DNA of 64,000 nt from Ceratopteris richardii (Eukaryota; Streptophyta; Polypodiopsida; Polypodiales; Pteridaceae), in NCBI GenBank assembly GCA_020310875.1, contig CM035420.1, forward strand, positions 188,267,880 to 188,331,879, given 5' to 3'. The stretch's first letter is position 1. Each line of letters starts with the position of its first letter. The notes beneath the pieces were generated by a model. It saw nothing but the letters and a program-made list of their open reading frames with translations, searched no databases and was not told where the DNA came from. Shown piece by piece: positions 21,484 to 34,460 of the stretch. The translations under genes and the position numbers were made by a program.

Positions 21484-23280
21484 TAGGGCTATGAAAGGAC
21501 GTCGGTCAGTTATTCTATGTGAGCTAACACCTGAAACTTCACACATAGCCATGTCATATCTTTGATCTACATATGCATCTTGCCTAGGGTGCTCTCTACC
21601 TTGTCTTCTTAATTTCATCCTTCTGATGCGTTCTAAAGCTTCTGCTTGAGCTTCTTCTCGAACTCGCTTTTCTTCCTCTTTGCGTTTCTTAGCGGTGTTG
21701 AGTCGGCTGAGCATTTCCTCCGTAAGGGGTTCCTGATACAACTTGAGTCTGCATCCGCTAATATAGCTTGGGAGAACATCACCCTCTAATGTGGCTAGTT
21801 GTACTGCTCCACTCGTGGAAATCCTATTGATGATCATAGGTCCGTAGCCTCTCTTTTCTAGTTTCCTTGCGTGTTGCTTCAGTGTGTAGACTAAAACTAG
21901 ATCTCCTGCTTTCAAACCCTTATCCTTCACATGGGCATCGAAGTATGCCTTCTGTCTCTTCTTAGCTGCATATATCCCTGCAGCTTCTCTCAGTCTTGTT
22001 TCTCCTAATCGTTCAAGGTCAAAGATCCTAGAGGAGAGCTCATGACCGGTCCATTCGTGCTCTTGTGCTACTTTCAACGTAGGTATTAAGAAGTCCAAGG
22101 GTAGCACTGCGTTTTGGCCAAATACCATCTGAAAGGGGGTGGCTTGGAGTACCGTTTTGTAGGCGACTCGGTATGCCCAAACAGCATGGTGCAGCTGTTT
22201 GTCCCAATCAGAGCGTTTAGTGTTCACTAATTTTGTCAGTACATTGCATAAGATCTTATTAGTGCTCTCAGCTTGTCCATTAGCTTGAGGGTGATAGGGG
22301 GCAGACTTCTTGTGTATTACCAAGAATTCTTGGAGTAGATTTTCAATCACTTCGTTCAAGAAATGAGTGCCTCTATCATTACAAGCTCTATAGGTAGCCC
22401 ATATCTTGTGAATACATTCTCAAACAAGAATTTAGCAGTTGTCTGAGCGTCATTCTTTGTCGTAGCTTTTACCTCCACCCACTTGGTGAGATAATCTGTT
22501 GCAACAATGATGTATTCTGCATGGGAACCCTTAGCTGGGGGATTAATAGGACCTACGAAGTCTATTCCCCACTTAGAGAACGCACGTCCACCCATCATAG
22601 GTTTCAGTGGCATCTCATCTTTGCGTATAGGATACTGAGTCCTCTGACAGACATCACACCGTTTCACATAGGTATGTGCATCCATGTGAAGGGTAGGCCA
22701 CCAGAAGCCCGCAAATAGTATTGCCTTGATCACCCGATCCGGTCCAAAGTGTCCTCCTGCTACACCTTGGTGAGCAGTTTCCAAGATCTTAAGATATTCA
22801 CTTTCATGGACACATAGCCTTAGGTAACCATCTTTACCACGCTTATATAGATTATCACCAATGAGTGAGTAATCCTGGGCTTCTTGTTCTAAACTCCTTT
22901 TCCTAGCCAGAGTCATGTCTGGAAGGAATGTTTTTGTCCTCAAGAAGGATACTAGAGGTTCACTCCAATCTGGCACAATGGATACTTGATAAAGAGTGGC
23001 GTGTTCCACTGGTGGTTTAATGCAACAGATTGGGCATTCCTTGCACAACTTTTGGACATCCGCTTCCATAGTCGGCCAATGCACTCCGAGTCTCCTTAGC
23101 GTCTGTAAAGTTTGTTGCCTTGAGTAGTGTTGCTCTAACGCACCTACATGTTCTAATTGCAACCATCTAGCGTACTCATCCTCTTCTACGCAACAAGCCA
23201 AGATCCCTTGATCTGTGTGCTTGTACATACTTCCTGCCATGATGTGGTACTTTTGGGCTTTTACAACCTCTCTATCCTGT
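21484..23280 (-). pseudogene. Element C integrase with two HHCC modules
   Basis: Two zinc-binding modules as in B. Module 1 (about 23000-23250) has HVGALEQHYSRQQTL and CPICCIK; module 2 (about 22630-22880) has AHQGVAGGHFGPDRV and CDVCQRTQ. The catalytic core lies at about 22200-22580, with KWGIDFVGPINPP and HPQANGQAEST. The GPY/F-like KRGYGPMII is near 21840. The segment ends in the sequence leading to the second protease (RRPFIA), cut there by element A. Keeping both HHCC modules in a separate copy shows that the duplication belongs to the family. Confidence 0.87.
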
Positions 23281-23389
23281 GTGTTTACCACTGGATGGTT
23301 AGGCCCGTATGTCAATACTGGTACCAATGGCTTAGCCCACTGCGGCACCACTTCCAAATTAAACAAGTAAGCATCAGGAAGGTCATCTG

Positions 23390-25060
23390 ATACTCCTTGT
23401 GGGGCTTCTCCCGATGTGAGCCTAGAAAGATGATCAGCTCTCAAATGAGTCCTACCTTTCCTTACCACAACTTCAAAGTCATATTCCATGAGCAAGAGAA
23501 ACCATCTCACTAATCTTCCTGTATTGCATGGTTTGTTTACGAGGTATAGCAATGCCTGATGATCAGTAAAAAATTTAAACTTATTTGCAAGCAAATAGTG
23601 TCTAAATTTCTTAACTGCATATACCATGCCTAATCCTTCTCGCTCTGTAGTGGTGTAGTTCCGTTCAGCCGCATTCAATTGTCTACTGACATAGGCAATT
23701 GGAAGATCCATATTACCTTCACCAGTAGGTTGTGCAAGCACACATCCAATAGCATTATTGGATGCATCCACATGAACATGGAATGGCTTATTCCAATCTG
23801 GTGTGGTCAAGATTGGTGCTGAACATAATCTTTGTTTAAGCTCCTGGAAGGAATTCTCACATTCATCCGTCCACTCAAAGTTAGTCAGAAGTCCGTACAT
23901 GGGCTTTGCAATGACAACATACATGTGTATAAATCGTCGGTAATAACCACAATGCCCCATGAAAGCTTGTACTTCCTTGATATTCTTTGGCCTAGGTAGC
24001 TCTGCTATAGCTCTCACTTTCTCTTCGTCAGTAGATATGCCATTCTTTGACACTATGTGCCCTAAAATCTTGCCTTGCCTGACCATGAAAACACATTTTT
24101 CGGGGTTTAGGCAGACTTGATATTCTCTACATTTGTCAAAGATTTGTCTGAGCTCAGGGATATGGGTTTGTCTAATGTTGGAATGAGCACAAAGATCATC
24201 AACGTAGACTTCTAAGTTTTTCCAAAGGAACTCTTTAAATACATGGCACATCAGCCTTTGGAAGGTAGCTGGTGCATTGGTAAGCCCAAATGGCATTACT
24301 CTAAAGGCAAAAATGCCCCATTCTGTGGCAAAGGTTGTCTTATGCTGATCCTCTGGAGCTATGGCTACTTGATTGTAACCCGAAAATCCATCAAGGAAGC
24401 TGTACACTTCCTTGCCTGCCACTCTTTCTAAGAGATGTTCTGTGATGGGAAGCGGATAGTTATCTCGAATCGTGGCTGCATTAACCTTTTTCAAGTTAAT
24501 ACACACACGCAGCTTGCCATTCTTCTTGGGCACCACTATGATGGGGGATACCCATTCAGTGTGCTCAATTTCATAGATAAATCCAGCTTCAACCAGTCTA
24601 TCTATCTCTTCTTTGATCTTAGCAGCGTAATTATCGTTGTATGTATAGGGCTTTTGCTTAGAGGGTTTAGCATCTGAGGTCATGGGGATGGTGTGTGAGC
24701 ATATGTCCGGGTCAACACCTTTCAAATCCTTGTAACTCCAAGCGAATACATCTCTGTATTCTCTTAACAAGGCAATTAATGCATGCTCTTCTTCTTCTGT
24801 GAGGTCATGGCCTATGTATGTGCATCTCTCCTCTCCTTCTTCTAGGGCCACGACTATTTTCTTGGTGGTTTCTTTGTTATCATAGGCCTCTCTTGCTTGT
24901 GCCTCTCGTTTAGGCATTCTTATCATGACTCTCCTGTCGTCTATCTCATACTTCTTAAAATTTTCTGGGACCTCAAACAAAGATTCTTCCTCTTCTGGTG
25001 AGACTTCTCTCTTCTTTTGTTTCTTCCCTCCTTCCTTCGGGGTCACATGTGTCGCTAATC
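23390..25060 (-). pseudogene. Element C reverse transcriptase and RNase H
   Basis: RT spans about 24080-24690, with SPIIVVPKKNGKLRVCINL and YVDDLCAHS at about 24186-24209. RNase H spans about 23400-23840, with HVDASNNAIG and TTEREGLGMVYAVKKFRHY. An acidic, lysine-rich linker (about 24750-25050) precedes RT. The gene order and spacing match B. Confidence 0.92.
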
Positions 25061-25089
25061 TTACATCATTTGTAAGCTCTCCATGTCTC

Positions 25090-26330
25090 TAGGGTTGACA
25101 TTCTACTTCGTGGAAGTATTCTTCATCTGATGCAAATGGTGGGTCCATAATGATTGACTCTAGGTCGGAGTCACTTGCATCCTCAATTGCATCAAGGCTA
25201 GGTTCGCATTCTTCTAGAACTGCCTCTCCCATGATTGGCTCTATGGAGAAGACTGAAATGTCATAGCCATCCTCATCAAAGTGAGGTGTCCATTGTTCCT
25301 CATTGATGGCTACATCCATGGTTGCTAAAATTTCTGCCCAGCCGTGAGGTTCAAATTCTTCGTCTGGAAAAACTACAGGTGCATAGGCTGGGTCTTGGAT
25401 TGGTCTATGGGTTTCTTTCGCACCTATCTCTCTGGCTTTCTCTCTCTTCTCTTCTTCTACTGCTACTTTGCACATCCATAAGTGAGTGTCTTCATGCATC
25501 CATGAGGATCCAGACCCTATGGAATGCACCGATTTTGTATCATCTTTGGCTCTATGGATGGGATTCCATTGGATAGGAGGGACATCTCTATGAGAATAAT
25601 CCTTGAGATTGACTTTGGTCGTAACACCTAAGTGTTGCAGGTACAAAGAATTGGTTCCCCAATCCTGTACCACTTGCAACTGTCGCATAAATGGTCTTCC
25701 CAAAATCATCTCATAGGCATGATTTTTGCTGAAGTCACATATAGCAAATGTATGCTCAAACTCGACACCACAAGTGGTGAGAGTTATTCCTTCTAACAAT
25801 CCTAGGGGTCTCTCTATGTGACCATCGGCCATCTGCAATTTCATTCTCGTTGGCCTGAGTGCTGGCTTGCCCCAATGCTTCCATAGGGAAGTAGTGGCAA
25901 TTGCAACTCCTGCACCTGAGTCCAAAATTGCCTTGGTGGTGTACTCCTGGTAGGTGATGGGAAGATAGGTGTTCCCTTCTTCACCTTCACACATATCCCC
26001 TATCTTATCCAAGGGAATTTCTGGCACTGTCCTATGGGATCCTACCTGGGAACGAGGTTTGGCTACTTCTGGTACTTGTTTGGCGACATGTTTCCATAAT
26101 TCAGGTCTAACCTTGAGTAGCTCTTCTAACTTGAGATTGCGCTGCACGTTAGTGTTCTTCACTACCTCTGTGTTCCTAGGTATGACTGAATCTTTGTTTC
26201 TTACCATGACTGTAGGTGCTCTCATAAGGTGGACTTAGCTTCCCATGGGCCTGTGAAGTGGGGTAATTCTTGTAGAGAGTTAGACTCAAAGTCTAACCTT
26301 TCCTGAGATTGGGTGCTCTCCTGCTCCTCG
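25090..26330 (-). pseudogene. Element C protease 1 and flanking linkers
   Basis: The active-site motif LDSGAGVAIATT lies at about 25890-25930 and LGRPFMRQLQ at about 25690-25715. The following linker has the acidic segment DDTKSVHSIGSGSS and a tryptophan-rich stretch shared with A, B and D. In the family it is released within Gag-Pol and processes it. Confidence 0.85.
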
Positions 26331-29300
26331 TAAATGGATGGGATATCTTGTGGGAATTGGTCATGTGCATCATCCACGAGTTCAATAGGAGGAGGGACTT
26401 CACTCTCTTTAGCCCATTTGTCTTCTTGAGTCTCTCGTAGGAATTCTGGTGCGAATCGATTCATAGAAGATGATGTGTCTGGCTCCGTAGAGTTAGGCAC
26501 ATAGGCTTTCTGGGCAGGAAGACTTGCTCTTTCACTTGTCTTGTCCTTGTGTTGAGAGGCGGGTTCCTTTTCTGATTGTGCAATCAGCTTCTCTATTCTT
26601 TCTAACAGTCCATCAAAGTGCAACTGTGTCTTCGCTGAACGAGAGATGTTAAATAGGCGACTGGCCTCAAACATGGTCTGGGCCAATTCCACCATCTTAG
26701 CACAAATTTTGGTTCGTTCTAACTCTAGTTCTGCTCTTGGGTAACACTTTTCATGATCAGTTACATTTGGCCCCTCTTGGATTCTGGCCTGATATGCTTT
26801 AAGCATCATATTAAGGTCTTCGGGAGTGGGATCTGCTAGGACTGATCCTACTCTAGGGGGTGGTGGGTTTAGGTGAGGCGGGTTGGAAGGTGGCTGGTCG
26901 GATGGCGATGGGAATGGTGGTGGTGGGGTAGTGTGAGAGGGAGTTTGAGATGTGAGTTCAGTTATCCTGGCTTTGGTTTCTCTTATGCTTTCCTCAAGTT
27001 CACTCATCTTTTTAGCCCATTGTCTTTTCATTCTTTCCCTACTATCTTTCCACGCTCTAGTCCTCTTCTTTGTCGTACTCTCTGTTTCACTAACTTCCGG
27101 GCTTTTTTCCTGACCTACACCCTGGTTTTGCTGCAGTGCTTGGGCTCTAGTGATTACTTGTACTGGTGCAGGGGAAGTCACGCTCCCAGTGGAGTCTACC
27201 ACTAATCCAATAACGTTGATAGGAGTGATTTTTGGCATATTATTGGGGTTCTTTGGGCAATCTCGTAAGAGATGCTCTTTTCCATAATCTTGGCAAAAGC
27301 CTTGGATCGTCACGGACTGAGTTTGTGTAGGTGGAGGTAAGGGACAATCACGAATGAGGTGATCTCCTTGGCATCTGTAGCACGGTCCTCTTGGGAATGG
27401 AGGTCTTACCTGCCTAGGTTGAGGCCTAGGGTTGGGGTTTGCATACATGACGTTTGTATAATCTGACTCCCAACTAGGTTCATTTGGCTCTTCGCTGTAA
27501 TAGGACTCACCATGTTCTGGAGACTGCATGTAGTACGCCTGGGGACTATCAACATGTGTAGAATCAAAGCTATGGTCACTCGGGTCACCTTCAGAAAGCA
27601 AGGGTGTTACAGGGACTATAGCTCTATTCAGGTTCTCTTCTGCAACAGCATACTTTACCGGAATCACATTAGCTGGGGCAGGGGGTTGTTGAGCTAACAC
27701 TGGCTGAGGCCTTTGTTGGTTTTGGTAGGGTTGCTGATACGATTGTTGTGGCCTGCCATATGGTTGTGGAGGGTACGGGTTCTGGTATCTTCCTTGCTGC
27801 GGGTATGGCTGAGGGTAGGGTTGCCTAACTGCCTGCTTGTTGTATGGGCAATCTTGTGCGGTATGATTGGTGTATCTCCGTTCTATGGTGCAGTACTGGC
27901 TACTAGGATTTACTTGGGGCTGAGCCATAATGGGGCAGACATTCGCCATGTGGTCACCACCACACGTATAGCACCTTTTCACAGGGGCAAACCTTGGGAT
28001 TTGTTTGCTAGTTACACCTAATTTCTGAGCTACTTTCTCTGCAAGTTCCTCGATTGATGTGGATTGCGTGGAAGAGAGGCTTGAGGCACTATCCGAATCT
28101 TTGTATATCTTAGCAAGCTCTAACTCCTCCCCTAGGTTATCCTCAATGTCAATACACATGCGTACACACTCTTCTATGGTCCTAGGGTCTTTCAAGTACA
28201 CATATGCTCTTAATTTGGTACTTAGCAATCCATCCAAGAATAAGGCTACTTGCTTGGCTGGTGTGGGTAACTCCGAAACAGGGCATCTTTCAAGATATTG
28301 CCTAAATCTTCTTCCTGCAAGTCTCACGGTTTCTTGAGGGGTTTGCTTGAAGCTGTGAATCAGCGAGGAGGTATTATGCCTTATGCCACTCTTAGAGAAT
28401 TCAATAATGAAAGCCTCTAGGAGTTGGTCTATGCTCCTGAACTGCCTCTCATTTAGTGGCTGAAACCATGTCAGGGTAGTGTTCCTAAGGGTCAGACCAA
28501 AGGCATTATACTGCGTGAATAGATCATCCACTTGTTCAGCTCTCAAGACTTGCCTAAACTCAGCCACATGATCGTATGGATCTCCAGTGCCATCGAAGTA
28601 GTTCTTCATGGACTTCACTAGCTGAGTCGGTCTCAAAGTCCTTGTGTGCTCTCTAGGTCGTGGTAGAGGGAACTCCTCCGCATTTCTTTGATTCCTGTGA
28701 GCTCTAAGTATCTCAGGTTCTACTCTATTCGTCTCCGTCCTCGTTCTTTCTCTACCCACTGGGTTGGCAAAGCTTACTTCTGGTCTATCTCTACTTCTGT
28801 CTCTTTGCATTCCATGAGCTTGGGATGTTCCAGCTCCAGGGTGACCATATGATACATTCGATCTTGGTTGGGGGAAAATGAATTCACCCTTCCAAGTGTA
28901 AGCATGCCTATCATTTTCCGTAACCACAAAGATCCTTTCTGAAGCGTGATCTAAGTAGGTCACTCTGCCTGGGCTATCAGGATCCTGAAACTCATAGATC
29001 ATGATTGTTCCTATATCAGTTGGCTGATTAGATTTATACCTCCAAAAGGCTTCGTCAGTTTCTCGATTGAGGAGCAAATCTATGCTCTTGTTGTCTTGGG
29101 GAACCCACTCAGGTGTGATAATCCTAGTGAGAACAGATTTGCCTCGGGGGGTTCTAGGTTCTACACCCATGTTTCCTTGTTCCAAGTCATCTAAGTCCGC
29201 CTCTGAGATTACATTCCCAAATTCATATGTCCTGTCTGGGTGACTGGTGACTACGTATATGGTTCCTTCTTTGTCCAGGTATGCACCATTTTCAAACTTG

Positions 29301-29644
29301 ACTGCTGGGTGCTCTAGTCCTGTGGATTGATCAGGATTCTTAATCTGTACCACAGATCTTCCTAGGCCGTCCTCATAGATGCTAGCACCTAATCGGTTGG
29401 TCCTACGGTATTCCAACTGTGTTTTGTAAGGGCCTTCTACCCTGTACAAGTAAGGCACTCCTGAACTTCCCGTAGGTCTGTCCATGCGTTGAGACATCTC
29501 TGACTCACTGGTCTCAGAGCTAGGGTAGTACGAGTGGTGGCTCAACTGCTGGGCCCAAGACCTAGCAGTGTGGTTAACACTAGCCTCTGAAGACCTAAGG
29601 CTTTGTCTCTCCCTTGCTAGATGTCGTCCTGATCTAAGGTTCAT
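26331..29644 (-). pseudogene. Element C gag region
   Basis: The likely ATG is at 29642-29644 (MNLRSGRHL). The capsid core is at about 28090-28660, with FDGTGDPYDHVAEFRQV and QTPQETVRLAGRRFRQYL. Three zinc-knuckle segments follow near 27935-27975 (CYTCGGDHMANVC), 27340-27385 (CYRCQGDHLIRDC) and 27258-27300. A Y/Q/P-rich stretch sits between the first and second. The tail contains the P-rich and charged region before protease. Together with the protease frame, Gag is unusually long (over 1,100 codons). Confidence 0.87.
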
Positions 29645-31380
29645 ATGCCTATCTAAGTAGCCCAATTCTTTGCCCAGAGTACAACCTCGTTGCTGGTTAC
29701 TTTATATTAGTCGCTTGGTTCTTTTTAGTTATTTCTCGTGTTTAAGGTCTTGTCTGATATTACGTCGTCAGGAATACTTGAGTGTTCTTCGTGCTTTTAG
29801 GTAGATCGTTCCACGTTAGGTTCTTTTCCTTTATGTTATCGACAGTACAGAGATTAGGTTTTTAGCTTGAACTTGAGTTTTTAGGTAGTCTTCAACTTGA
29901 TACCTGCCTATCGTTGCCCTGACTTACTCCTACCTCTAGTCGTTCTTAGCCTAAACTATGAATTGACAGAGGGGGTTAAAAGTTTCCAACCTTTTGTTTC
30001 CTGCTTGGTTGCCCTTGAGTGCCCAGGAAGTGTGTTCCCAAGCTTGCACTTACACTTGCTTAGAACACCTTTCGAAGCTCTCAATAGATCTGTAAGAGTT
30101 CCAAAGTTAGCCTTAAGATTTAAATTCCAAAGACAGAACCGATGATTTTCAGTCCTGTAGCACAAACACTAACTTGCATAGTGATTTTTAAGAAAACAAT
30201 TCTAAAGACCCCTGACTTTGATCCCCCTGGGTATGGTCAACTTCAAAATACCCTATCTGAAAATCAACGCATTATCTTTATAAAAAACAGTTGAGGGCGT
30301 GTAGTATATGCCACGAGCTTTCCAACAAGCCCTAGACCTCAAAAAATTGATTTCGTATGAAGAAGTTATGACTGTTCAGGGTTTAGGGGGTTAAGACAGG
30401 ATTCAATCTGGCTGACAGATCCTAGGATTTTCTCCCAAAACACAAGTGTAGGAACCTCAATAATGCTAATGGATTGACTATTTTGCCCCAAAATTATCCC
30501 AAAGTTTGAACAAAAGCAAGCCTTAACTTTTGGCCGAAAAGCCTGTCAATCGCGATCGACAGGTCTGTCAATCGCGATTGACAGAGGTGTCCGTCGGGCC
30601 TGTCAGTCGCGATCGACAGTGTCAATCGCGATCGACAGAGTCGATCGTGGCTGTCAATCACGATCGACACGTTTTCCAGATTTTTCGCCGAAATTTCAGT
30701 CAATCGGGGGCCTATCAGTCGCGATGGACACGTGGCTATGCGTAAAAATCAATCAGTCGTTGAATTTCAGTCGGTCGCGATCGACGGTGTCAATCGCGAC
30801 TGACAGAGGTGTCGGTCGTGGCTGTCGATCGCGATCGACAGTATCAATCGCGATTGACAGGGTCTGTCGGTCGCGATTGACAGAGGCTGTCGGTCGCGAT
30901 TGACAGAAAATCACGGAATTTTTCTATTGTTTTATGTGATTTGGGAAGTGCTCATCATGCTTGTGCTAGTGGTGAACTTTGTTTTACCAAATGATCGAAT
31001 TTTCTGTCGATCGCGATCGACAGAGGTTGGCGACTGCGAGACAGATTCGACGAGTTTCGTACCTGCGCAGGGAGCTGGGGATGGTGATTCAGCAAGGTCC
31101 TGCAAAAAGCTCAAGAAGCATGCAAGAAAACACACACGCTATATCGCTCTCTCGCTCTCTCTCACAAGTGAAATGAGGGAAATGAGGTGGAAAAGGTGAT
31201 ATGATCGGAAAACAGAAATTTTCGTGATGATGGAGATGGAGGTGGGAGATGGTGAAGACGATGATGGAGATGAAGATGGTGAAGGAAAAACAAAAAAATA
31301 GGTGAAAGCGAAGAAAATACCTACAACTCCAACGCGTCAACTCTACGTCTTACCATCACACGCTCGTCCTCAAAATTCAA
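29645..31380 (-). other. Untranslated leader of element C
   Basis: Same layout as the leader of A: conserved post-primer block near 31340-31370, TC-rich stretch near 31140-31170, tandem array, the TTCATACGAAAT block near 30350, then about 600 bp up to gag. Confidence 0.75.
30540..31025 (-). repeat. Tandem array of CTGTCAATCGCGATCGACAG units in element C leader
   Basis: About 15-18 units of about 20 bp around GTCAATCGCGATTGACAG or GTCGATCGCGATCGACAG. A perfect 20-bp palindrome lies at 30822-30841. Spacing is irregular, with a gap of about 90 bp near 30910-31000. The core ATCGCGAT is the same theme as in A and B, but the flanking arms (CTGTC/GACAG) differ. Confidence 0.9.
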
Positions 31381-31396
31381 TCCCCGGCAACGGCGC
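31381..31396 (-). other. Primer-binding site of element C
   Basis: The reverse strand reads TGGCGCCGTTGCCGGGGA across this site, identical in its core to B's. Confidence 0.85.
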
Positions 31397-31406
31397 CAAA
31401 ATTTGG

Positions 31407-31700
31407 TGTAGCTCAGTGATGAGTAGCACCTCCTTTAATGTCAATCCGGGAAGACGTGAGGATGGTATGAAGACCTCGAGCAAGTGGCGGCACAAGTGCG
31501 TGAGTGAGAAGCACACAATCATGCACACACATACACACACACGCGCACACACGGCAAGACAAAGAGTCAGAATCAATGGAGTTCTTAGATTACTTTCAAA
31601 AAGCTCTTACAAGTTTGTTTCAATTACAATCTAGCCCCAAAAATGAGCTCTCTAGCTCTTTTTATAGTTTTTGACTAGCTTTGGCCCTGTTCAGACCTCA
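31407..31700 (-). repeat. Element C 5' LTR, short or partial
   Basis: Matches the R/U5 part of A's LTR, including the CA-rich tract and the TATA-like CTATAAAAAGAG near 31670. Similarity to A stops at about 31698, leaving about 294 bp instead of about 600. On the minus strand this stretch would start TGAGGTCT, so it could be a genuinely short LTR with TG...CA ends, or a full LTR cut by a later rearrangement. Confidence 0.6.
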
Positions 31701-31824
31701 TGCAGCTATTAATCATGATTAGATCAGCAAAACGGAAGGATTACGGTAGTTGGTCGACCGAAACAGAGGGGTAGAAAAGAAAATCAAGTGACCAGCAAAA
31801 AAGAGAAAAAATACCGAGTACACC

Positions 31825-33150
31825 TCATGAGTGAGTAGACGGCGGGTGATAGGGGTGAAGTTTGGATCCATTAATCGCTTTTGGAAGAAGGACACCTGTT
31901 AAAGTTGCCAACCGAAAAGTTGCGGATCCCAGTTGTTCAGCAATCCGGTATAGGCCAAACCATCGTAGCTTAAATCTTCCGACAGATTTGCTGGCTTTAG
32001 CATTATAGAATAAAACGAGTTGGCCAACCGTAAATACAAGGGTTTTTAAAAAATGATCATGAGTGTGGGCTTGACGTAGCTGAAATTCTTGAAGAATCAT
32101 GAAGCTTTCCAAGTGTTGTTCATCCAATGATCTGAGAACATCTAACCGGAATGGAAAAGATTCTTCTGACAATAATTTTTGGGATAAGGCTACTCGCAGA
32201 CTTGGCACCACCACTTCCATTGGTGCAATAGCTTCCAGTCCATAAGCAAGTTTAAACGGAGTCATTCTGGTAGCCACTTTATACGTGGTCCGGTAAGCCC
32301 ACAAAACAGCAGGTAAGAGCTGGTCCCATCATTTCGGACACTCCAAAATCAATTTTCGGAGAATATTCAGCAAAGTCTTATTAGTGCTCTCAGCAAGACC
32401 ATTCGCGCGTGGATAGTAAGGTGAGCTGAATTTATGCACAATCTGGAAAGTCCGAGTCAGCACTTGCATTAAGGTATTTGCAAAATGTGTACCTTGGTCT
32501 GTCACTATCTCCACAGGTAATCCATATCGAGGGAAGACATCCTTTATCAAACATTTGTCCACCGAAACAGTTGTGGCAGAACGTAGAGCCCAAGCTTCCG
32601 CCCACCTAGTGGTATAGACTGTACAAGTCAAAATATATCGGTTGTTGGTGAGGGTTGCTGGGGTGTAATTGGGCCAATGAAATCTAAACCCCACTTCTGA
32701 AAGGGTTCAAGAGGCACGGCAGGTTGGAGAGGAAAGAAATGTCACTGCAAGGGCTGTCCAGACCGTTGACAGACATCACACTGCTGCACATGTTTAACAA
32801 CATCTCTGTACATTGTAGGCCACCATAGCCCACTTTGTAGGATTTTTCGATGAGTGAGATCAGCTGCGAAGTGTCCTCCAGGGGGTGATGAGTGAGCCAT
32901 GGCAATAACTGATGCCGATTCATGTGGAGGGATACATCTGAGTAGGACACCAGTCGGATCTATGTAATACAGTTGATCCACAATCAACCGAAATCGTCGA
33001 CTGTAGACTGCAATTTTCTGGCGGAGAGTAGCGAGAGTAAGAAAACCATCAGTAAGAAAAGTCATTAATGTATCATAGTATGCAAGGGCAAGAGGAAGTT
33101 CTGCAGATTCTTCAGGGGCTACCTCAATGACGTAAATAGCCGGCATCATG
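31825..33150 (-). pseudogene. Element E integrase
   Basis: A single HHCC module (about 32745-32900; GGHFAADLTHRKIL and CDVCQRSGQ) is followed by the core (about 32330-32700; TDQGTHFANTLMQVL and YYPRANGLAEST) and a C-terminal part with KLRWFGLYRIAEQ, which corresponds to the GPY/F region. Unlike A-D it has only one HHCC module, the normal gypsy number. It is broken. Confidence 0.85.
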
Positions 33151-33160
33151 TCATCGATAC

Positions 33161-34460
33161 CTACCGGAGAGACTCACCAAAATCCAGACGAGATAAAAAG
33201 TCCGCCAAGACATGTGTCATACCTGGTCGGTGAATAACTTCATAATCAAACTCCTGTAATAGTAAAACCCATCTTGCAAGTTTGCCGCCTAAGTGTTGTT
33301 GACGAGCCAAATACACCAGTGCGGCATGATCCACATGGAAAGTGAATCTTCGTCCCAGCAAGTAATGCCGGAACTTCTTAACAGAGTAAACCAGACCAAG
33401 ACTCTCTCGTTCGGTCACGGAGTAATTTCTCTCGGCAGGAGCTAATATGCGGCTCACATAGTAGACTGGTCGAAACCATTTGTCGGTTTGTTGCATCAGC
33501 ACACTCCCAATCGCTATGTCTGATGCATCCACAAATACATGGAATGGACACTCCCAATCAGGCAGTTATAGGATCGGAGCCTGCGTCAATAGGACCTTCA
33601 GACGATCAAATGCGCTTTGACACTCATGAGTCCATTCGTACTTACTCGGGGTGCTGGTCATAAGTCAGTTGAGTGGCGTCACCAGATGAGCCAACCATCG
33701 TAAGTGTCTACCATGCCACCTGATCTAGCCAAGAAACCGCATAACTTCTTTGGGTGTTTTTGGGACCGGTGCATCCAACACTATTGCTACCTTATCAGGG
33801 TCTACCTATATTCCTTGTTTGGAGATGATATGACCGAGCAGCTTCCCACAGGAGACCGCAAAGACTGATTTGGTAGGATTCAAACATAATCGATACTCCC
33901 GACACTTTTCAAAACAACACCCTAAATGATACAGGTGTGCCGAAGTATCACCAAATAATGAAAAATCATCCAAATAGACTTGCATAAACGTTGTCAGCTA
34001 AGGTTAGAACACTTCTTGCATACATCTTTGGAATGTACTTGGGGCATTCCACAAACCGAACCACATTATGGTGCATGCATAGACGCCCCAATTGGTGATG
34101 AATGCCATATTCGGTATATCATGTTCTTCCATCCTCACTTGATTGTATCCACTGTAGCCATCCACAAAAGAATACATTTCGTGACCTACTACCTCATCGA
34201 GCATCGTATCTAGGAAAGGAAGAGGGAACGGATCCGGTACGGTGGCTGCATTAAGCTTTCGGTAGTCGACACAAATACGTAACTGTTCATTTCTCTTAGG
34301 AACTATTACTATTGGCGAGATCCACTCGGCATGCTCAATTGGCACAATGAATCCCACCTTCAACAAACGATCAAGTTCGACCTTAACCTGTGCCGCATAG
34401 TTAGGATTCATCCTGTAACTAGGTTGTTTGATAGGTCTCGCATCCGGTTTCAGCACCACT
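33161..34460 (-). pseudogene. Element E reverse transcriptase and RNase H
   Basis: RNase H is at about 33180-33570, with VTERESLGLVYSVKKFRHY and HVDHAALVYLARQ. RT is at about 33950-34460, with SPIVIVPKRNEQLRICVDY and YSFVDGYSGYNQVRM. Order and spacing are those of gypsy pol. It is broken. Confidence 0.87.

Larger units (their letters stand above)
21484..31700 (-). mobile_element. Element C: Ty3/gypsy of the A/B/D family, interrupted by element A
   Basis: On the minus strand: a partial LTR (31407-31700), primer site, leader with array, gag, protease, RT, RNase H and integrase up to 21484, where A is inserted. The post-integrase part and 3' LTR must lie left of the window, beyond A. It is broken about three times. 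C is very similar to A across gag and pol. The right edge, where its LTR meets element E, is the least certain boundary. Confidence 0.9.
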
